Source: Lactuca virosa (Eukaryota; Streptophyta; Magnoliopsida; Asterales; Asteraceae). From it: a DNA stretch of 64,000 nt. Made by a program: the position numbers and the translations under genes. The notes under the pieces are model-generated. The model searched no databases and was not told where the DNA came from. It saw only the letters and a list, made by a program, of their open reading frames with translations. Where the stretch lies: positions 191,011,232 to 191,075,231 of the forward strand of contig CAKMRJ010000001.1 in assembly GCA_928212115.1 (NCBI GenBank). Direction: 5' to 3'. Shown piece by piece: positions 10,747 through 23,667 of the stretch; position 1 is the first letter of the stretch; every line of letters begins with the position of its first letter.

Positions 10747-12200
10747 ATGGCGGCAGCTTCTTCCAGGGCTTTCTTGCTCTCTCGATTCGCCGACATCTCA
10801 CTCTTTCACCACCAACCACCTCCCTACTCCCACCACCTCCTCATCCGTCCCTTGCCGCCTTCCTTCTCCGCCATCACCACCTCCAAGAAACGTCCAGGTC
10901 CTGTTGCTATTGTCAGCTGTCTTATATCCGGAGTAGATGGCGGTGGCGTCTCCGATGAGTTTGTGTCCACACGCAGGTCCGTCTCGTTCGATCGTGAATT
11001 CTCCGTCATCGCCAATATGCTGAAGAAGATCGAGCCGTTGGATACTTCCGTGATCTCCAAAGGCGTTTCCGATTCGGCTAAGGATTCCATGAAGCAGACC
11101 ATATCTACGATGCTAGGGTTGCTTCCATCAGATCAGTTCTCCGTTATGGTTAGAGTTTCGAAACGTCCTCTTGATCGCTTATTGTCCTCTTCGTTAATCA
11201 CAGGGTAAATCATAAGTAACTGTGTTTTTGTTTATTAATCGTTACATTTGATTAATCTAGTCAATTGGATCTGTTATTGATTGCAATTGATGTTTGTTAT
11301 GAAGGTATACCTTGTGGAATGCTGAATACCGGATTATGTTAATGAGAAACTTTGAAATTTCTCCTTCTAATGATTCGAAAAAGCAAAATTGTGGCGAGGA
11401 TAATGAGGTTTCAGATGAGAAAGTCGATAAAAGTGAATGTTTATGTGATAGTGTCGTGATGGAATGTTGCACTGAGGAATCCGAGAGGTTAAATCTACAA
11501 AGTTGTTTGGGTGATTTGACTCCTGAAGCCATGAATTACATCCAACAGTTGGAATCAGAGCTATCTACAGCCAAAAAGGTAAGTCGCTGTCTTATATGCA
11601 TCTTTTCTTATGCTATCATAGAGCTTGAATCGGTTTTAATGGTGATTTCAATTTTCATTACCCTTTCTTCTCAGGAACTGCATGCTAGGAAGCAGGAGAA
11701 TATGCAAATTGAAAACACAAGAGAAAGTGACAATGATCTATTGAAGTACTTGCGCTCATTGGATCCTGACATGGTAATTACAAATTTGCAATTACCCTAA
11801 TTCAATCATTCATCCTTAAACTAATCCATCTTTCTTGAACAGGTGAATGAACTATCAAGACCATCATCTTCAGAGGTTGAAGAGGTTATACAAGAACTTG
11901 TACAGTGTACATCAAGAAAGTTCTTCAAGGAAGAAACAACAGAAAATTTGGACATAGGAAGCCAAGAAAATTACCCAAATGATAATGATAACTTCTGTGA
12001 CACCATTGGGACTTCACGAGATTACTTAGCAAAGTTGCTTTTCTGGTTAGTGGATACATTTTATAAAAGCTATGATGGTGTATGATTATGAAATTAAACT
12101 TTAACAAATTTTGGTTTTTTGTAGGTGTATGCTAATGGGGCATCATTTGAGAGGGTTGGAGAACAGATTACATCTGAGTTGTGCAGTGGGGTTGTTGTGA
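10747..12200 (+). CDS. DUF760 family protein, probably plastid-targeted, five exons
   Basis: Exons by splice sites and frame: 10747-11204, 11305-11578, 11675-11773, 11843-12045, 12125-12200. All introns are GT..AG and the joins give one 369-aa frame ending TGA. The first 45 or so residues are rich in Ser, Ala, Pro and His with few acidic residues, typical of a chloroplast transit peptide. The body matches plant DUF760 proteins. It has a first domain with MKQTISTMLGLLPSDQFSV and SSSLITGYTLWNAEYR (residues about 113-165), a linker with EAMNYIQQLESELSTAKK, then NDLLKYLRSLDPDMVNELS and a second half-domain ending AKLLFWCMLMGHHLRGLENR. The molecular function is unknown. From memory, some Arabidopsis DUF760 proteins have been linked to the plastid Clp protease as candidate substrates. 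The first ATG is in good context and precedes the transit-like region. The gene converges on the SIN3-like gene. Intron 2 (96 nt) is stop-free and in frame. Confidence 0.9.
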
Positions 12201-14921
12201 TAAAAGATAAAACAAGGTAGAAAGATTGTATATGCTTTTCCTTTTTTGAAATTTACTGTTTATACTTATTAAGATTACTACAAGCAAGTCATGATTCAAT
12301 GCCATGTTCTTGATTGTATTTATCATGTAATTTAACTCATCCTCCATCCACTTAGGCCTACATTAGTAAATTTAAATCTATTGATGAATATAGGTTTACA
12401 TACCAAAAACAAGACAGGTGTTAGGGTGTATTTAGTGTGCATAAGCCAACTTATTGAAATGTAGTGTTTGGTGAGATGACTAAAGTAGTTTATAAGCTTA
12501 GCTTTTTTAAAAAGTTGAGGCTTTTTCCACAAATTTTCTAAATATAGCCTTATATGTTATGTTATTTTAGATTTGTCATCTAGTTTATCAGCTAGTTATT
12601 ACCAAACACTATTACTTTATCAGGTAGCTTATACCAGCCAATTTATCAGGCAAAAACTAGCTTTTTAGCCGGTCTGTCAAACACAATTGTATGTGTCTTA
12701 TTTAGAACCTAGATCTCAATCAGGTCATTTGTTACGTAGGACATGATATGACATAAAGGTTTTTAGTATGTTTGGTATGCATTGGACTGGACTGAGACAC
12801 TGGGCATGATAATTTACAAGTTTTTATCCTAAACAAAAGGTGAGAAAGAGATTGGTTGGTGTAAATGACATAAATGCCCTTCTTTATCAAGGGTGATAAC
12901 CTAAAAAGTTAGACAAACTAGGGACATATGTAGAAGGATGGATATATGAACTTTTGTTTGTAGTATAAAATAGAAAATATATGTAATGGTAATACATACA
13001 TCAATCACTATTTAAATAGTATTAATACATCATTAGTGGAGCTCTATGAAGATAGTGCCAATATGTGAGATTTTAATTCAATTTGATCTTGGAGTGGTCA
13101 ACTTTGATGATTTTTAGGTTGACTTTTTAAACGGCACCAAGCCATCAAATATTGACCTACCACCGTTTGAAGTAGTCATCAAAAAATCATGATTCATGGG
13201 TCATTATTAAATTTCTGAAAGAAAGTGTTTTACCAACTTTTTTAGTAAACTAGCTTTTTAAAACCCATAATAACACGTTTTCTTGGAAATATCAGTTGTA
13301 TAAGGAAAGAAAATTTAATGTGATTTATAGAAATAAGACATTCTTTATTGGAGGTGACAAATCAACAGTTGAGACGAGCTAACATGTCAAAATTAGTTAT
13401 TTCTTGTGATGGTTGAAAAGGATCGGGATTGTATGTCCATTTCTATAAAAAAAAATAAAATAAAAAAATAAAATAGCTAAAATTACATAATAAAATGGGG
13501 TAAATAGGAGATGAGATGTATTGTGTTATCAGTTATTCTTCCATCCATGGATAGAGAGACTGATTCTATATGTGAAGTATAGTCACACACAATGGTGATT
13601 TTGAATTCATTGTCTGGACTTTCGACTAGAGTCTTCTCTTATATATATCTTTCATCTTGTGGCTCACAAATCAGTATTTTTTAGGCAAAGGTCTACTAGA
13701 AGCACAATTTCTTCTTTGATGTTTTTTATATACCGTTTATTCTCTTATCGTTCAAATACATGCACAATTCGAGTAAAAAGTTATATAAAATATTAAAATG
13801 AGAGAATTAGGTTCAATGCCTGTTATTATCAAAACATGAGAGAGAATGATAAGTTGAAACACTTGCACCAAACAACATTATTTGTGATGCTGTATTAGAT
13901 TAGATAATTACATTTGAAATTAAAGATACTCACCAAAATGTTCATATTTGAACCATGTGATACCCACATGACCCTTTATTTATCGTTTACCAAAACAATG
14001 ATCATCATTGTCTCGTTGACCATTCGTGACCAAGTTTTATGTCTAATATGTAAGAGATTAACACGGCTTATACCTTCAAGTGCCCAATCAACGTTTATTT
14101 ATTTATTTATTTTTCTTGTTTTTTTTTGTGTGTAACAAACTACTTAAAAGTTAAAGCTTGTAGGATCTAAATATTAGTCGAGTGTGGTTGATGTTGGTTA
14201 ATCATGTTTTAAGTAACTCATTCCAATCTTACAACTATGATCTTGCAAAATGAAAACATTCTTGATCTTAACAGCATTGCCTTAAACAATAACTTTACAT
14301 ATACATTTTCCAAAATAAAAACTAACCAAAAATACAATCTTATTCTATCATTCTATGCCCACAAATGAATCATACAAAAGAAAGACTAGTAAAATATGTC
14401 AACTTAGTAACTTACACCCTAATAATAATTGTGTCACCAACAGTTAAAAAATAGATAAAAAGTAGTAGTAGTAGTAAAAATAAGCTAAGTTCTGTACAAA
14501 TCTAAGATAGCCCAACCTAAGAAAGAGCAGAGCTTCCAAGACTCACGGCGTCAACTAACAACAAACAAACAACCTTAAAAAAACAAACAACAATATCCTT
14601 CTATTTGCGATTCTTCTTCTACTGTTACAAACAACGTTAAACTTTCACAACATTTGATTTGACACCATTAAATTGACCAAAACACCCCCCCTATTTACAC
14701 AACCCCAACCCAACATCTTTTCTTTTCTTTTATATATAAAATCTTCACAAACACCTGTATACATGGCTCCTCCCACTTGCTCTCACCTAAATTTCTTCAA
14801 AACAACAACAATATCAATATTCAATAATCAATAATACCATATATCCAAATTTAGCTTAAAAGTTAACATATTTTTTTTGTTTTTTTTTTTTATGTACCTT
14901 GTATTTGAATTTGATAGAGCA
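12201..14921. other. Convergent intergenic region
   Basis: It contains the 3' ends of both host genes, but I could not place poly(A) sites. The sequence is AT-rich with no supported ORF. About 12410-12690 has imperfect inverted ends built on AGTGTTTGGT and AGCTTATA, like a decayed MITE. About 14460-14480 holds a short (GTA)n run, and 14870-14890 a T-rich run just downstream of the SIN3-like stop codon. Confidence 0.5.
12410..12690. mobile_element. Possible decayed MITE
   Basis: The left part (GTGTATTTAGTGTG ... TAGTGTTTGGTGAG) and the reverse complement of the right part (TTGTGTTTGACAG ... TAGTGTTTGGTAAT) share inverted words. The interior carries AGCTTATA/TAAGCTT words common in plant MITEs. 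The ends and target duplication are not clear. Confidence 0.35.
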
Positions 14922-17900
14922 TCAAACTGAGACTGAGGCTGTTGATAAGAATTTGTGAAATCTTTCTATTTTGGCTTGTTGACTATGTGAAGAAGATGAT
15001 GATGATGATGCCGCCTTTCTTTGTTTTCTTCTTACTCGAAAGTAGTCTTCTGTATCCAGTACATATGATATCTGCCAAATTCATTATATGTCAAATTATG
15101 CTACATTTAATCGAAATGACCAAAATACCCTTTGATACCTTTGATGAGCTACAAGACATCTTATACTCCAATCCATTCACCACATCAGCACCTTCCATGG
15201 CAACTGTTATGCTTGAAGATTCATCCACATCCGAAAATCTTCTTTTATTTCTGCAAAAATAAATAAATAAATAAAAATAAAAGTAGAAAGTACATTGCTA
15301 TTTCTCACATAAAACTATATAACATACCTGTTCATTAAGATGCCAGATTGTTTTTTTGTAGGAGCAACAGAAAGAAAATCTTTATAAAGATAAGATGCAA
15401 AATTAGGATCCACAGAAACAGCAACCACTTCAGGCTTTTCATTTCCATCATCCATCAATTGAACAGTCAAACGAGACGTGGGACCGGTCAACTGCAAATA
15501 AAAATAAATATCTTATTTCCAATATTTTATAATAATTTAAAAAAGAAAAGAAAAACCTACACATTGAAATCTGTAGATGTTTTCATCATGAAGAAGCACA
15601 TGTGCGTTTTCATAGTAAACAGAGTCAATAAATTTCTCTGGTTTTCTTGATTTTTCATATTCGTATAATTGAAGAAGTTTGTTGTCCATTTCATCACCTG
15701 CAACACTTTGAAGCTGCATCCAAATCCAAATCCAAATCCAAATGTGAGTAAAAGTAAAACAACAATAAAATAATAATAATAATAAATTATTACCTGTTTA
15801 ACAAGTTTATAAATTAATTTGTCCAAAGTGAATAACACATAAGATTGATTCCCTAAAATTGCACGACAATCGTCTTCAAATTTTGCATTATCAGCTGACC
15901 CATCAAGCAAGTTGTATAAAGCACTCATAAATCTGTAAATATTTTATTTAAATAAGATTTTAATTTAAGTGAAAATAAAGAATTAAAAAAAATGACCTTG
16001 AGTAGAGATCTGGAGAGGAAGTGTCCTTGTTGGAGCTTCTCCACTTTGTTTCAGCAGATGTTGAATTGAATTTTGCTGATGAAAGCCTTTCGTATAAAAC
16101 CTGAAAAATAATTAAAATTTAAAAAAAAAGAAAAAGAAAAAAGAAAACATTGAATATTCTTACTTGATGAAGCCTAAAGAGGACATAAAAGCTATCATTC
16201 CCATAAAAGACATGCAAATCTTTTATTTCACCATTCTCACATAAAGGAGCTGCAACACGTTTTGCCAATGGCTTTGCAGTTGACAAAAACTGCTCAGACG
16301 GGGGCAAAATCGTCAAATCACCACCACCACCACCATCCTCCGCCACGCCCTCAGCCTCCCCTTCACTCTCTGCCTTACCATCACCATCACCATCAAGATC
16401 ATCACCTTCTTCATGATCTTCCCGTGAACAATCATCAGCGGCTGACTCACTGCCGGAGACATCACCGCCACCCTCAGAGACATTCACACTGTCCTCGTCA
16501 TCAGCCTCCCCACCACCACCACCCCTGTGTGAAGTGTTATCTCCATATGTGACGAAATTGCCCTCATCAAAATCATTATTTGGAGATAATTCGCCCTCTT
16601 CTTTTTCAATTTTAGCTGCTTCATTCAAGCCTCCTCCCTTTGCAGTTGTTATGAGATCCCGATGCTGTAGATTACAAAAATATACTAAATTACTTTTTTG
16701 CCCTTTTTTAATTTTGTAAATTATTAATGAATAAAGTCTTACCTGTAATGAAGGAATTTTGTCAATCTTAGATTTGGATTCATGAGCATCTTCATTAACA
16801 TTATTAGGTCTAGAAGTACTTGCTTCACGCCCTGAAAACAAATTTCCAAAATTACCCTCCACCACAAATTTTTTAAAAAATCATAAATGTCAAGATTACA
16901 AACCAGATAAATCTACAGGACCAGAATCCAAACCCCAGGTTCCATTAGAATTTGACACTTTATCTCCATTCACCATGGTCTTTAATTCTTCTTCCTTGGT
17001 CAAAGTCAAACCATCTCCATTGACCAAACTGTTCTTGTTTGAATCTTGATCAGGTAATGTAGTTTGAGCCCCATTATCACAATCAGCATCTGGATTTCTA
17101 TTAATTTCAGTTTTGGGAGTAACACTAACACCATGGCTTGATATTTCAGCATCTTCAACAGAATTAGGGTTTTGAGGGCGAAAAGGGACACCTAAAATTG
17201 GCTCCAAGAAAGTAGTCCATAGCCTTAAGACTTTGTTTAATTGTTCCTTTGAAGTGCAGATTTCTTCACATGAATATTTTATAAGTTTTAATAAGTCTTC
17301 GTGAATGTCTTTGTCTTTGAATTCATATTCAAGATTTGGAACTATGTAGTGGCGACTTCCAGCAGCAATACTCAATACAACATCATCATCTTTCTGGCTT
17401 TTTTCCTTTATTTCTTTGATTTCAGCCACCAATGCTGTTTATAAAGACAAAAAAGACTGTTTAAATATATAAAGATTAAAACTTGATGATACCCAAAGAC
17501 GAAAAAGACTCTTTAAATAAATAAAGATTAAAACTTGATGATACCCAAAGACAAAAAGACTCTTTAAATATATAAAGAATCGAGTGTTTCCTAAAAAAAT
17601 TAAAACTTGATGATACCTAAAGACAAAAAAGACTCTTTAAATTTATAAAGAATCGAATGTTTCCTAAAAAAATTAAAACTTGATGACACCCAAATCAACA
17701 AAATCAAGAATTTAAGTTTGTTTCAGGGTATGTGCATGCATACATACCCTGAAAAAAAAATTTGGTAGTGTGCTATAGTTTAAAAGAAAGGAAAAAAAAA
17801 TGTCATTCAAATGCATTCCCTGATAATAATGTGGAAAATCTTGATTCTGCCACTATAAAAAAAAGGTCTTTATATTAAAGAAAATCATGATAAAGATTTT

Positions 17901-20900
17901 TTATTGTAGTATATGGTTGAGTCAAAAATCAAAACTTGATATCCAAATCACTGAAACCAAGCATCTAATATTTTTCAAAAGAAATAAAAACAATAAATTG
18001 TCATTCTAAACTTCTAATACATCCCCTGAACAAGATTTGTAATTGTAATGACTAATGAATGAAAGGTTGGGTCGAAAATCTTGCAAAGAAAAAAATGATT
18101 ACTTACATTTGGTGCTGAGATTCTTTGAATCTTGTTGCTTGAAATAGAAGCTACGATGATCTAATGATTTGTAATGATTCTTTGCATATATTTCAGCCCA
18201 CACTTTGTTAAAGTCAGACCTACACTTTGACCAATCTTCTTGTTTTTGTTTCAATCGAGTCAATATAACAGGTAATGCAAGAGATGGATTTCTTCTCAAT
18301 ATATCCATCACATCAAGCCCATGATCACCATATAAACGTTCAATACACCTCAAATCAAGAGCTACACATCAAACCATAACAACAATATTTCAACATAATC
18401 CCAAAATATATAAAAAACAAAAATTCGACATTTTTTATTACAAAATCACCTGTGAAATGCTCTTCAATACGAATGGGACCCTCTGTAGTGATTGACTTGT
18501 TGTTGATGTTGTTCAACAAATCTTCTGCACGTTTAGATGTTGAACTCACAGATTCCAATAACATATCCAGCTCAAACCTAGAATCATCATTGAAAAAGTT
18601 TGAAACAGATACTACATAAGATGCTAAAACTCATGCAAATGTAAGAATTAGGGTTTTTTTAGGGTTTACCTATCGTCCTCACATCTGAAGAGGCTTTCTT
18701 CATACTGGTTTCTACGCATGTGTTTGAAGGAATAATCTTCACTTCCAGAAGTTACAGATACCCAAAGATCATTAAGTACTTGAGATCCAAGCTCTGATCT
18801 TTGGCTTACTGAAGGTATTGGATACTAAAAAAGACCAAAAAAAAAAAAAAAACACACAATCAAATGATGTCTCTGATCTTTCAATTAGAAAGAAGAGAAA
18901 GAAAGAAAGACTTACATCATCAGGGAGAAGTCTGTAACTAGGTGTGCATCTTTGACAATTAGAAAGATCAAGTTCTTGAATAGATTTTCCCCAATATTTC
19001 TCTTTATACATGTCCTCTTTTGCAGCATCAGCTTCACGTCTATGTTCTCTCTCTTTCTCCTCTATTCTACTTGATTTAGAAACATGCCCTTCATTCCATA
19101 AAGCTTCTGTAATTCATAACATGTTACATGCCATGTCAGATTAGATGACATGAACAAAAATACAAAACCGAAATATCTGACAATTGACAAGAAGCAAGAA
19201 GAAAGACATACTTTTATCCATCACACCCGCAAGGAATCCATCTGAAAAAAATACGTATTAGTGAAAAAAAATAGCATAAAAGATTGTAAAAGAGTCATGA
19301 ATGTCAAAAAAGCCACTTATCTGTATGTATTAGTGAAAAAGATAACATAAAAGAGTCGTGAATGTAAAAAAAAAAGGCACCTATATTTTCACAACGTTCC
19401 AAAAATGCACTGAATCCTTCCATAAGATCTGGATGCTTTCCGAGTAAATCTGAAACCTGAAACAAGAATTTTTTTTCCAATGTTTAAAAAATATTAAGAA
19501 TGAAAGATCAAGGAATCGAAAAACAAGCATAAAAATACATACCAAGCTTTGTAACTCTTTCCTTGTAATTATTTCAGTGCTAAAGATATGTAGACACTTC
19601 AAGAAAGCTTGATAATCATCTGTATTGCGTAATCTATCCTTCACTTTCTCACAGAAAGTAAATTCTTGGCTATATAAACCTATAAAAAACAAATCCCATA
19701 AGTTCTTTTATTGAGATATTTAAAAACTCCTCAACTAATAAAAGAAAGTTACTAACTTTTAAGGGCATCTTTATCATCATATGGAGCCAAACCCGAATTC
19801 ACTCCAAAATCTTCAACTTTTCGTGCAGATTTTCTTTTTTCAAGATGTTTCATGTCCCTATTAGCATCAATATCAGGCTCTTTAAAATCTTGATCACGAT
19901 TTCTTCTATCTCTGATTTCTTTTTCAGATCGTTTTCTTTGCTCCTTGTGAAGTTTCATCATTGTTTTATCATCTTCCATTTCATGACCTTCAACACTTGG
20001 GTCCCGCTCACCATGTGGAGGAATAATCTTATCTCTCCTCCCTCGTTGCTAAAAACATGTAAACATTTAGTCCTTTGAATAAAAGATTACAAAGAGTAAA
20101 CAAATGTAAAAGCTACTTACTTTATCTATTTGTGTATGCCTTAGAGGAGCCATAGCTGAGCTTCTTTCATCATATCGGTTGTAAGATTGCCTTAGAAATG
20201 AAGCTTGATGTGCAGATGCAGCAGCAGAAGCATCAGGTAGAAATCTTGTAAATTCATCAAGAAGATCAGGATGATCATCAAAAAGAGTGGCAACCTGTGT
20301 AAATTGTAATATAAGATTATAATATATGATTCTATGTGAATTGTGACATGAAATAGGTGTAGAAAAGAATATAGAATTTTACCTCATGGTAGACTTCATT
20401 GATACCCTTGTGTTCCTTTCTATACATATTCAAGATGTCTAGAAACGACTTGTAAACATGATCATCATTTTGGAAACGTTTCTGGACAAGAGAAGAACAG
20501 GGTTAGAAATTAGAATGTATACATATAGAAAAGAGATAATCTTTTTAGAAATAAGAATTATTGATTTCACCTTTATTTTGTTTACAAAGCTTATAGCTTC
20601 CTCAAACTCTATGGTTCTTTTTGGTGGAGTTTCATCATCTTCAATAACTGTAATTTCATAGCCTTTTGGCAAGAAAGTGTTGAACCCAAATATAAGATTA
20701 TTATGCCCTTTAAACAATTCTTTCACTCTTGCTATGACTCCAGTAGTATCAATTCTGCATAAGGTAAAATGTCAAATTGAGATGCATGTTGAATTGTTGA
20801 TGTGAAAACAACTACCATTTCATTTTGATTTGTATGTACCTTTGAGCTTTAAAGTCTTTCATAACATCAAGAAACATGTCGTATTTTTCTCTTTGATCTT

Positions 20901-21760
20901 GAAACATGTCCTTAACCTCTTTTAGATATGTCAAAGCATCATTTGTAGTGAGTTTTTGGGCACTACTAGCACCTCCTCCACCACCTACCCCTCCTGCTGC
21001 TTCACCTCCTCCTCCTCCTCCCCCTCCTCCAGGGATTTGGGGTTGCCCATATCTTCAAGATGAAGAAGAAAAATGAAAATCAACCCTTTTAGCAAAAATA
21101 AATAATTAAGAAACTCACATTCAAACACCTGGATATGGGACAAATCCTATATGATTTCATGGAGATACTATCAAATGGAATGCTCTATCTAATTATTCAT
21201 GAATAAGATTCCATGACTGATAGAAAGAGATTCGAATTTACTCTATCCCTCTATCCACTAGCTGATCTAATAATCTTATAATCTTAAGCCCTGAAACCTA
21301 AAAAGGACAAGAAAAACACCCTACCAAGGGCATAAATTTATCATGCATAAAGAGCATAAATTTATCACTTATCGTCAAGGTTTATAGGCTATAGCTGAAC
21401 CAATAAAAGTCAAAACGAGCAAAGTCAAATCATAGTTCGTGCTAGATGTGATTTCAGAAGCCAGTTATCCTGATCATGCGTTTTTTCAACTAACCCCATA
21501 AAAGTACAAGCAGATTCAAATTCAAAGGCAATTAGGCAAAAAGTGCATATTTGCATGAAGCAGATAAACCAATAAGATCAGAAACGCCTCTCGAATCATC
21601 ACAACACATGAATAATCCACACAACCAGACAAAGAATTTAACAAATAACACCACGAAATTGAAAGAATTTAAAGACTAGAGCATACGATTCTCCACGAGA
21701 TGAACCAAAAGGTCGCTTAATTTGAGAGTTACTAAATACATCATCTCGTAATCGTTTCAT
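14922..21760 (-). CDS. SNL: Paired amphipathic helix protein, SIN3-like co-repressor (22 coding exons)
   Basis: SIN3 proteins are nuclear scaffolds that recruit histone deacetylases to promoters. Coding exons by splice sites and frame: 21687-21760, 20840-21052, 20571-20754, 20383-20481, 20121-20294, 19757-20048, 19543-19679, 19381-19456, 19212-19241, 18916-19106, 18670-18824, 18450-18577, 18107-18361, 16904-17434, 16743-16831, 16164-16664, 15997-16100, 15794-15932, 15561-15713, 15328-15491, 15139-15250, 14922-15071. These sum to 3951 nt (1316 aa) with every phase matching. The start MKRLRDDVFSNSQIKRP is the family's typical beginning. A Gly-rich tract lies at about 30-45, PAH1 at about 50-115 (ALTYLKEVKDMFQ), PAH2 at about 145-215 (FVNKIKKRFQNDD), and PAH3 at about 345-415. 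The HDAC-interaction domain is at about 470-590 (ELDLSNCQRCTPSYRLLPDD). A long acidic Asp/Glu/Gly stretch lies at about 930-1000, and the SIN3 C-terminal domain at about 1040-1235. The tail SYVLDTEDYFRVRRK is also typical. The length fits the family. Which paralogue (SNL1-6) it is cannot be decided here. Confidence 0.93.
17442..17694. repeat. Minisatellite in intron 13 of the SIN3-like gene
   Basis: Four copies of a unit built on 'aaagac..aaaagactctttaaat..ataaaga..' then 'ttaaaacttgatgatacc'. Two units are about 58 bp and two about 83 bp, the longer pair having gained 'atcgagtgtttcctaaaaaa'. The array begins about 8 bp from the intron's acceptor side. Confidence 0.85.
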
Positions 21761-22135
21761 ATCTGCAAAAGCAAACCACAAATCAAGATTGTTTGTAGAT
21801 AAGCGTAAACCACAAACAAATTGCAAAGATAGCACCGACTAAATCTGTTTTATAATATCAACAAATTATAAGGAAGACAAAAGGCTAAACCTGTGAAGTA
21901 ACCCTCGAAGGAGGGAAATTGGGCAGATCTAAGCACCCAACGAAATCAAACAAGTTGAATCACCTTTAGATCGAAGTTTCGAAACAACAATTACTTGTGT
22001 AGCAAAAACAAACCAGTTTGAGAAGAGATACCAAGAGGTACAACAACAAAAAAGAGATGAAGAAATTTGTGCATTGTGCGTGTAATTGTAATCTAATTTA
22101 CGTGACGCCATTTATATAATTTTCATAATATGAGG
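21761..22135 (-). promoter_or_regulatory. 5' leader of the SIN3-like gene with a probable leader intron
   Basis: On the minus strand the base pair before the ATG follows an acceptor-like TTTGCAG. A possible donor (CACAG|GTTTAG) sits at 21890, so 21763-21890 may be an intron in the 5' UTR. The donor is weak and needs transcript evidence. Upstream sequence to about 22135 would hold the leader exon and promoter. Confidence 0.4.
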
Positions 22136-23080
22136 GGCTTTATATATCTACTAGAATTTCTTGAAAATGGGCTTGTGTACATTTGACAATCAAGGATCAA
22201 GTGTTTCCTTTTATATACTTGGGCTTTTAGTACACACAAACTTGCCCTAATTCATGTCTAGGGTTCATTTTCACTCTCTTTAAGGATTATGCTAATGGGC
22301 TAATGGCAACCAAGAAGTCCAGCTGTTGGTGTATTAGATAATTAGAAGTGCACAAACATCTTATTTCGAATCGGATGGATAATCCGGTAAATGTTTATCC
22401 GGATTTGGCCCATGAATATTAAATTGGTATGTTGGGATTTGGATTTGTTTTTTTTTTTTTTTTTGCAAAATAACCATTTATTTTTAACATGTTATTTTCG
22501 GAGTATGATTCTGGATTTCGAACTTGATGATCATTTTGGAGTGAGATAACAACTTAAGCTTCCAACACTACATTGAAAGATCATTTCACAATGAGATAAA
22601 CAAATGCATTACAATAACACATAATCACAAATGCATTACAATAACATATAATCAAATGCATTACGATGAAAAATGAAGATAGCTTAGTTTGTATGTATGT
22701 ATGAGACGTTTCATACGCATATAACCAAATCCATTACAAAATGTAGCATAAATAATACATACTAATCAATTACTGAAAATATATAACCAAATCCATTACA
22801 AAATGCAGCATAAATAATACACACTAATCAGTTACTAAAAAATATATAACAACAAAAATAAAGAAAGAAATATTTTCAGATATGACCAAACACATTACAA
22901 TATAATATGCAACATAAACATTTAAACCCTAAACCATAACAAAATACAATGAAACATTCTTTAAAGCTAAAACATAAATCATGATTAAATACAATACCAT
23001 GTATAGGCGCATCTGGTCTACATGTATTTGGTTACTTATGGCTAAAATATTTGTTATTTGTATGCCTTTTGCAATAGATG
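22136..23080. other. Intergenic sequence with short tandem repeats
   Basis: AT-rich with no supported gene. About 22600-22670 has three copies of 'aatgcattacaataaca'-type units. 22719-22842 is two 62-bp units starting ATATAACCAAATCCATTAC. The segment is the left flank of the Gypsy insertion and continues at 42762. Confidence 0.7.
22719..22842. repeat. Two-copy 62-bp tandem repeat
   Basis: Second copy starts at 22781; both begin ATATAACCAAATCCATTAC and differ at only a few bases. Confidence 0.85.
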
Positions 23081-23667
23081 TTTGGTGTAACATCCGGATT
23101 TTCAGGTATGTTATTTTTAATTATTTATTTTTGAGGATCATTGATCTACTCGACGAGTTGGTGCTATAACTCGTCGAGTAGAAGCGGGGTGGTCACGCGA
23201 GTTTAATGAACTACTCGACGAGTCCAAGAGTAGACTCGCCGAGTAGGCGCTGTAAGTGGAAACCCTAGATCCCCAGGTTTGGGGCCTATTTAAAGGCACT
23301 TATAGCCTCATTTGCGGCCACACCTCTCTAAGAAGAAACCCTAATCGCCCCTTGAGCTTGTGAGAGAGTCTTGAGCCTTACTTGAGATTGTGAGTGCATT
23401 TTGGTGTGATTTTGCAAAGGAAAAGAAGGGTTCCAGCAAGAATGACCAAAGGAGGTTGTCATTCTGAGGTCTTGGAGCAAGGAGCTTCACCTTGAGGTAA
23501 CAAATCGGCCCTCTCTTTCTGTATGGTGTAGATTGCATGAATCTAGGGTTTCTTGACCCTTGTCTTCAAAGGATTTTGGAGTATATGAAGTCCCTTTGTG
23601 GAATAAGCATTAGATCTGGACCTTAAGAGGTCCAGAGAGTCCCAACCTTCCAGCTTTATGCAATCCC

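Noticed and set aside
16262..16552. His/Pro-rich frame on the plus strand
   Set aside because: Antisense shadow of the acidic Asp/Glu/Gly-rich exon of the SIN3-like gene.
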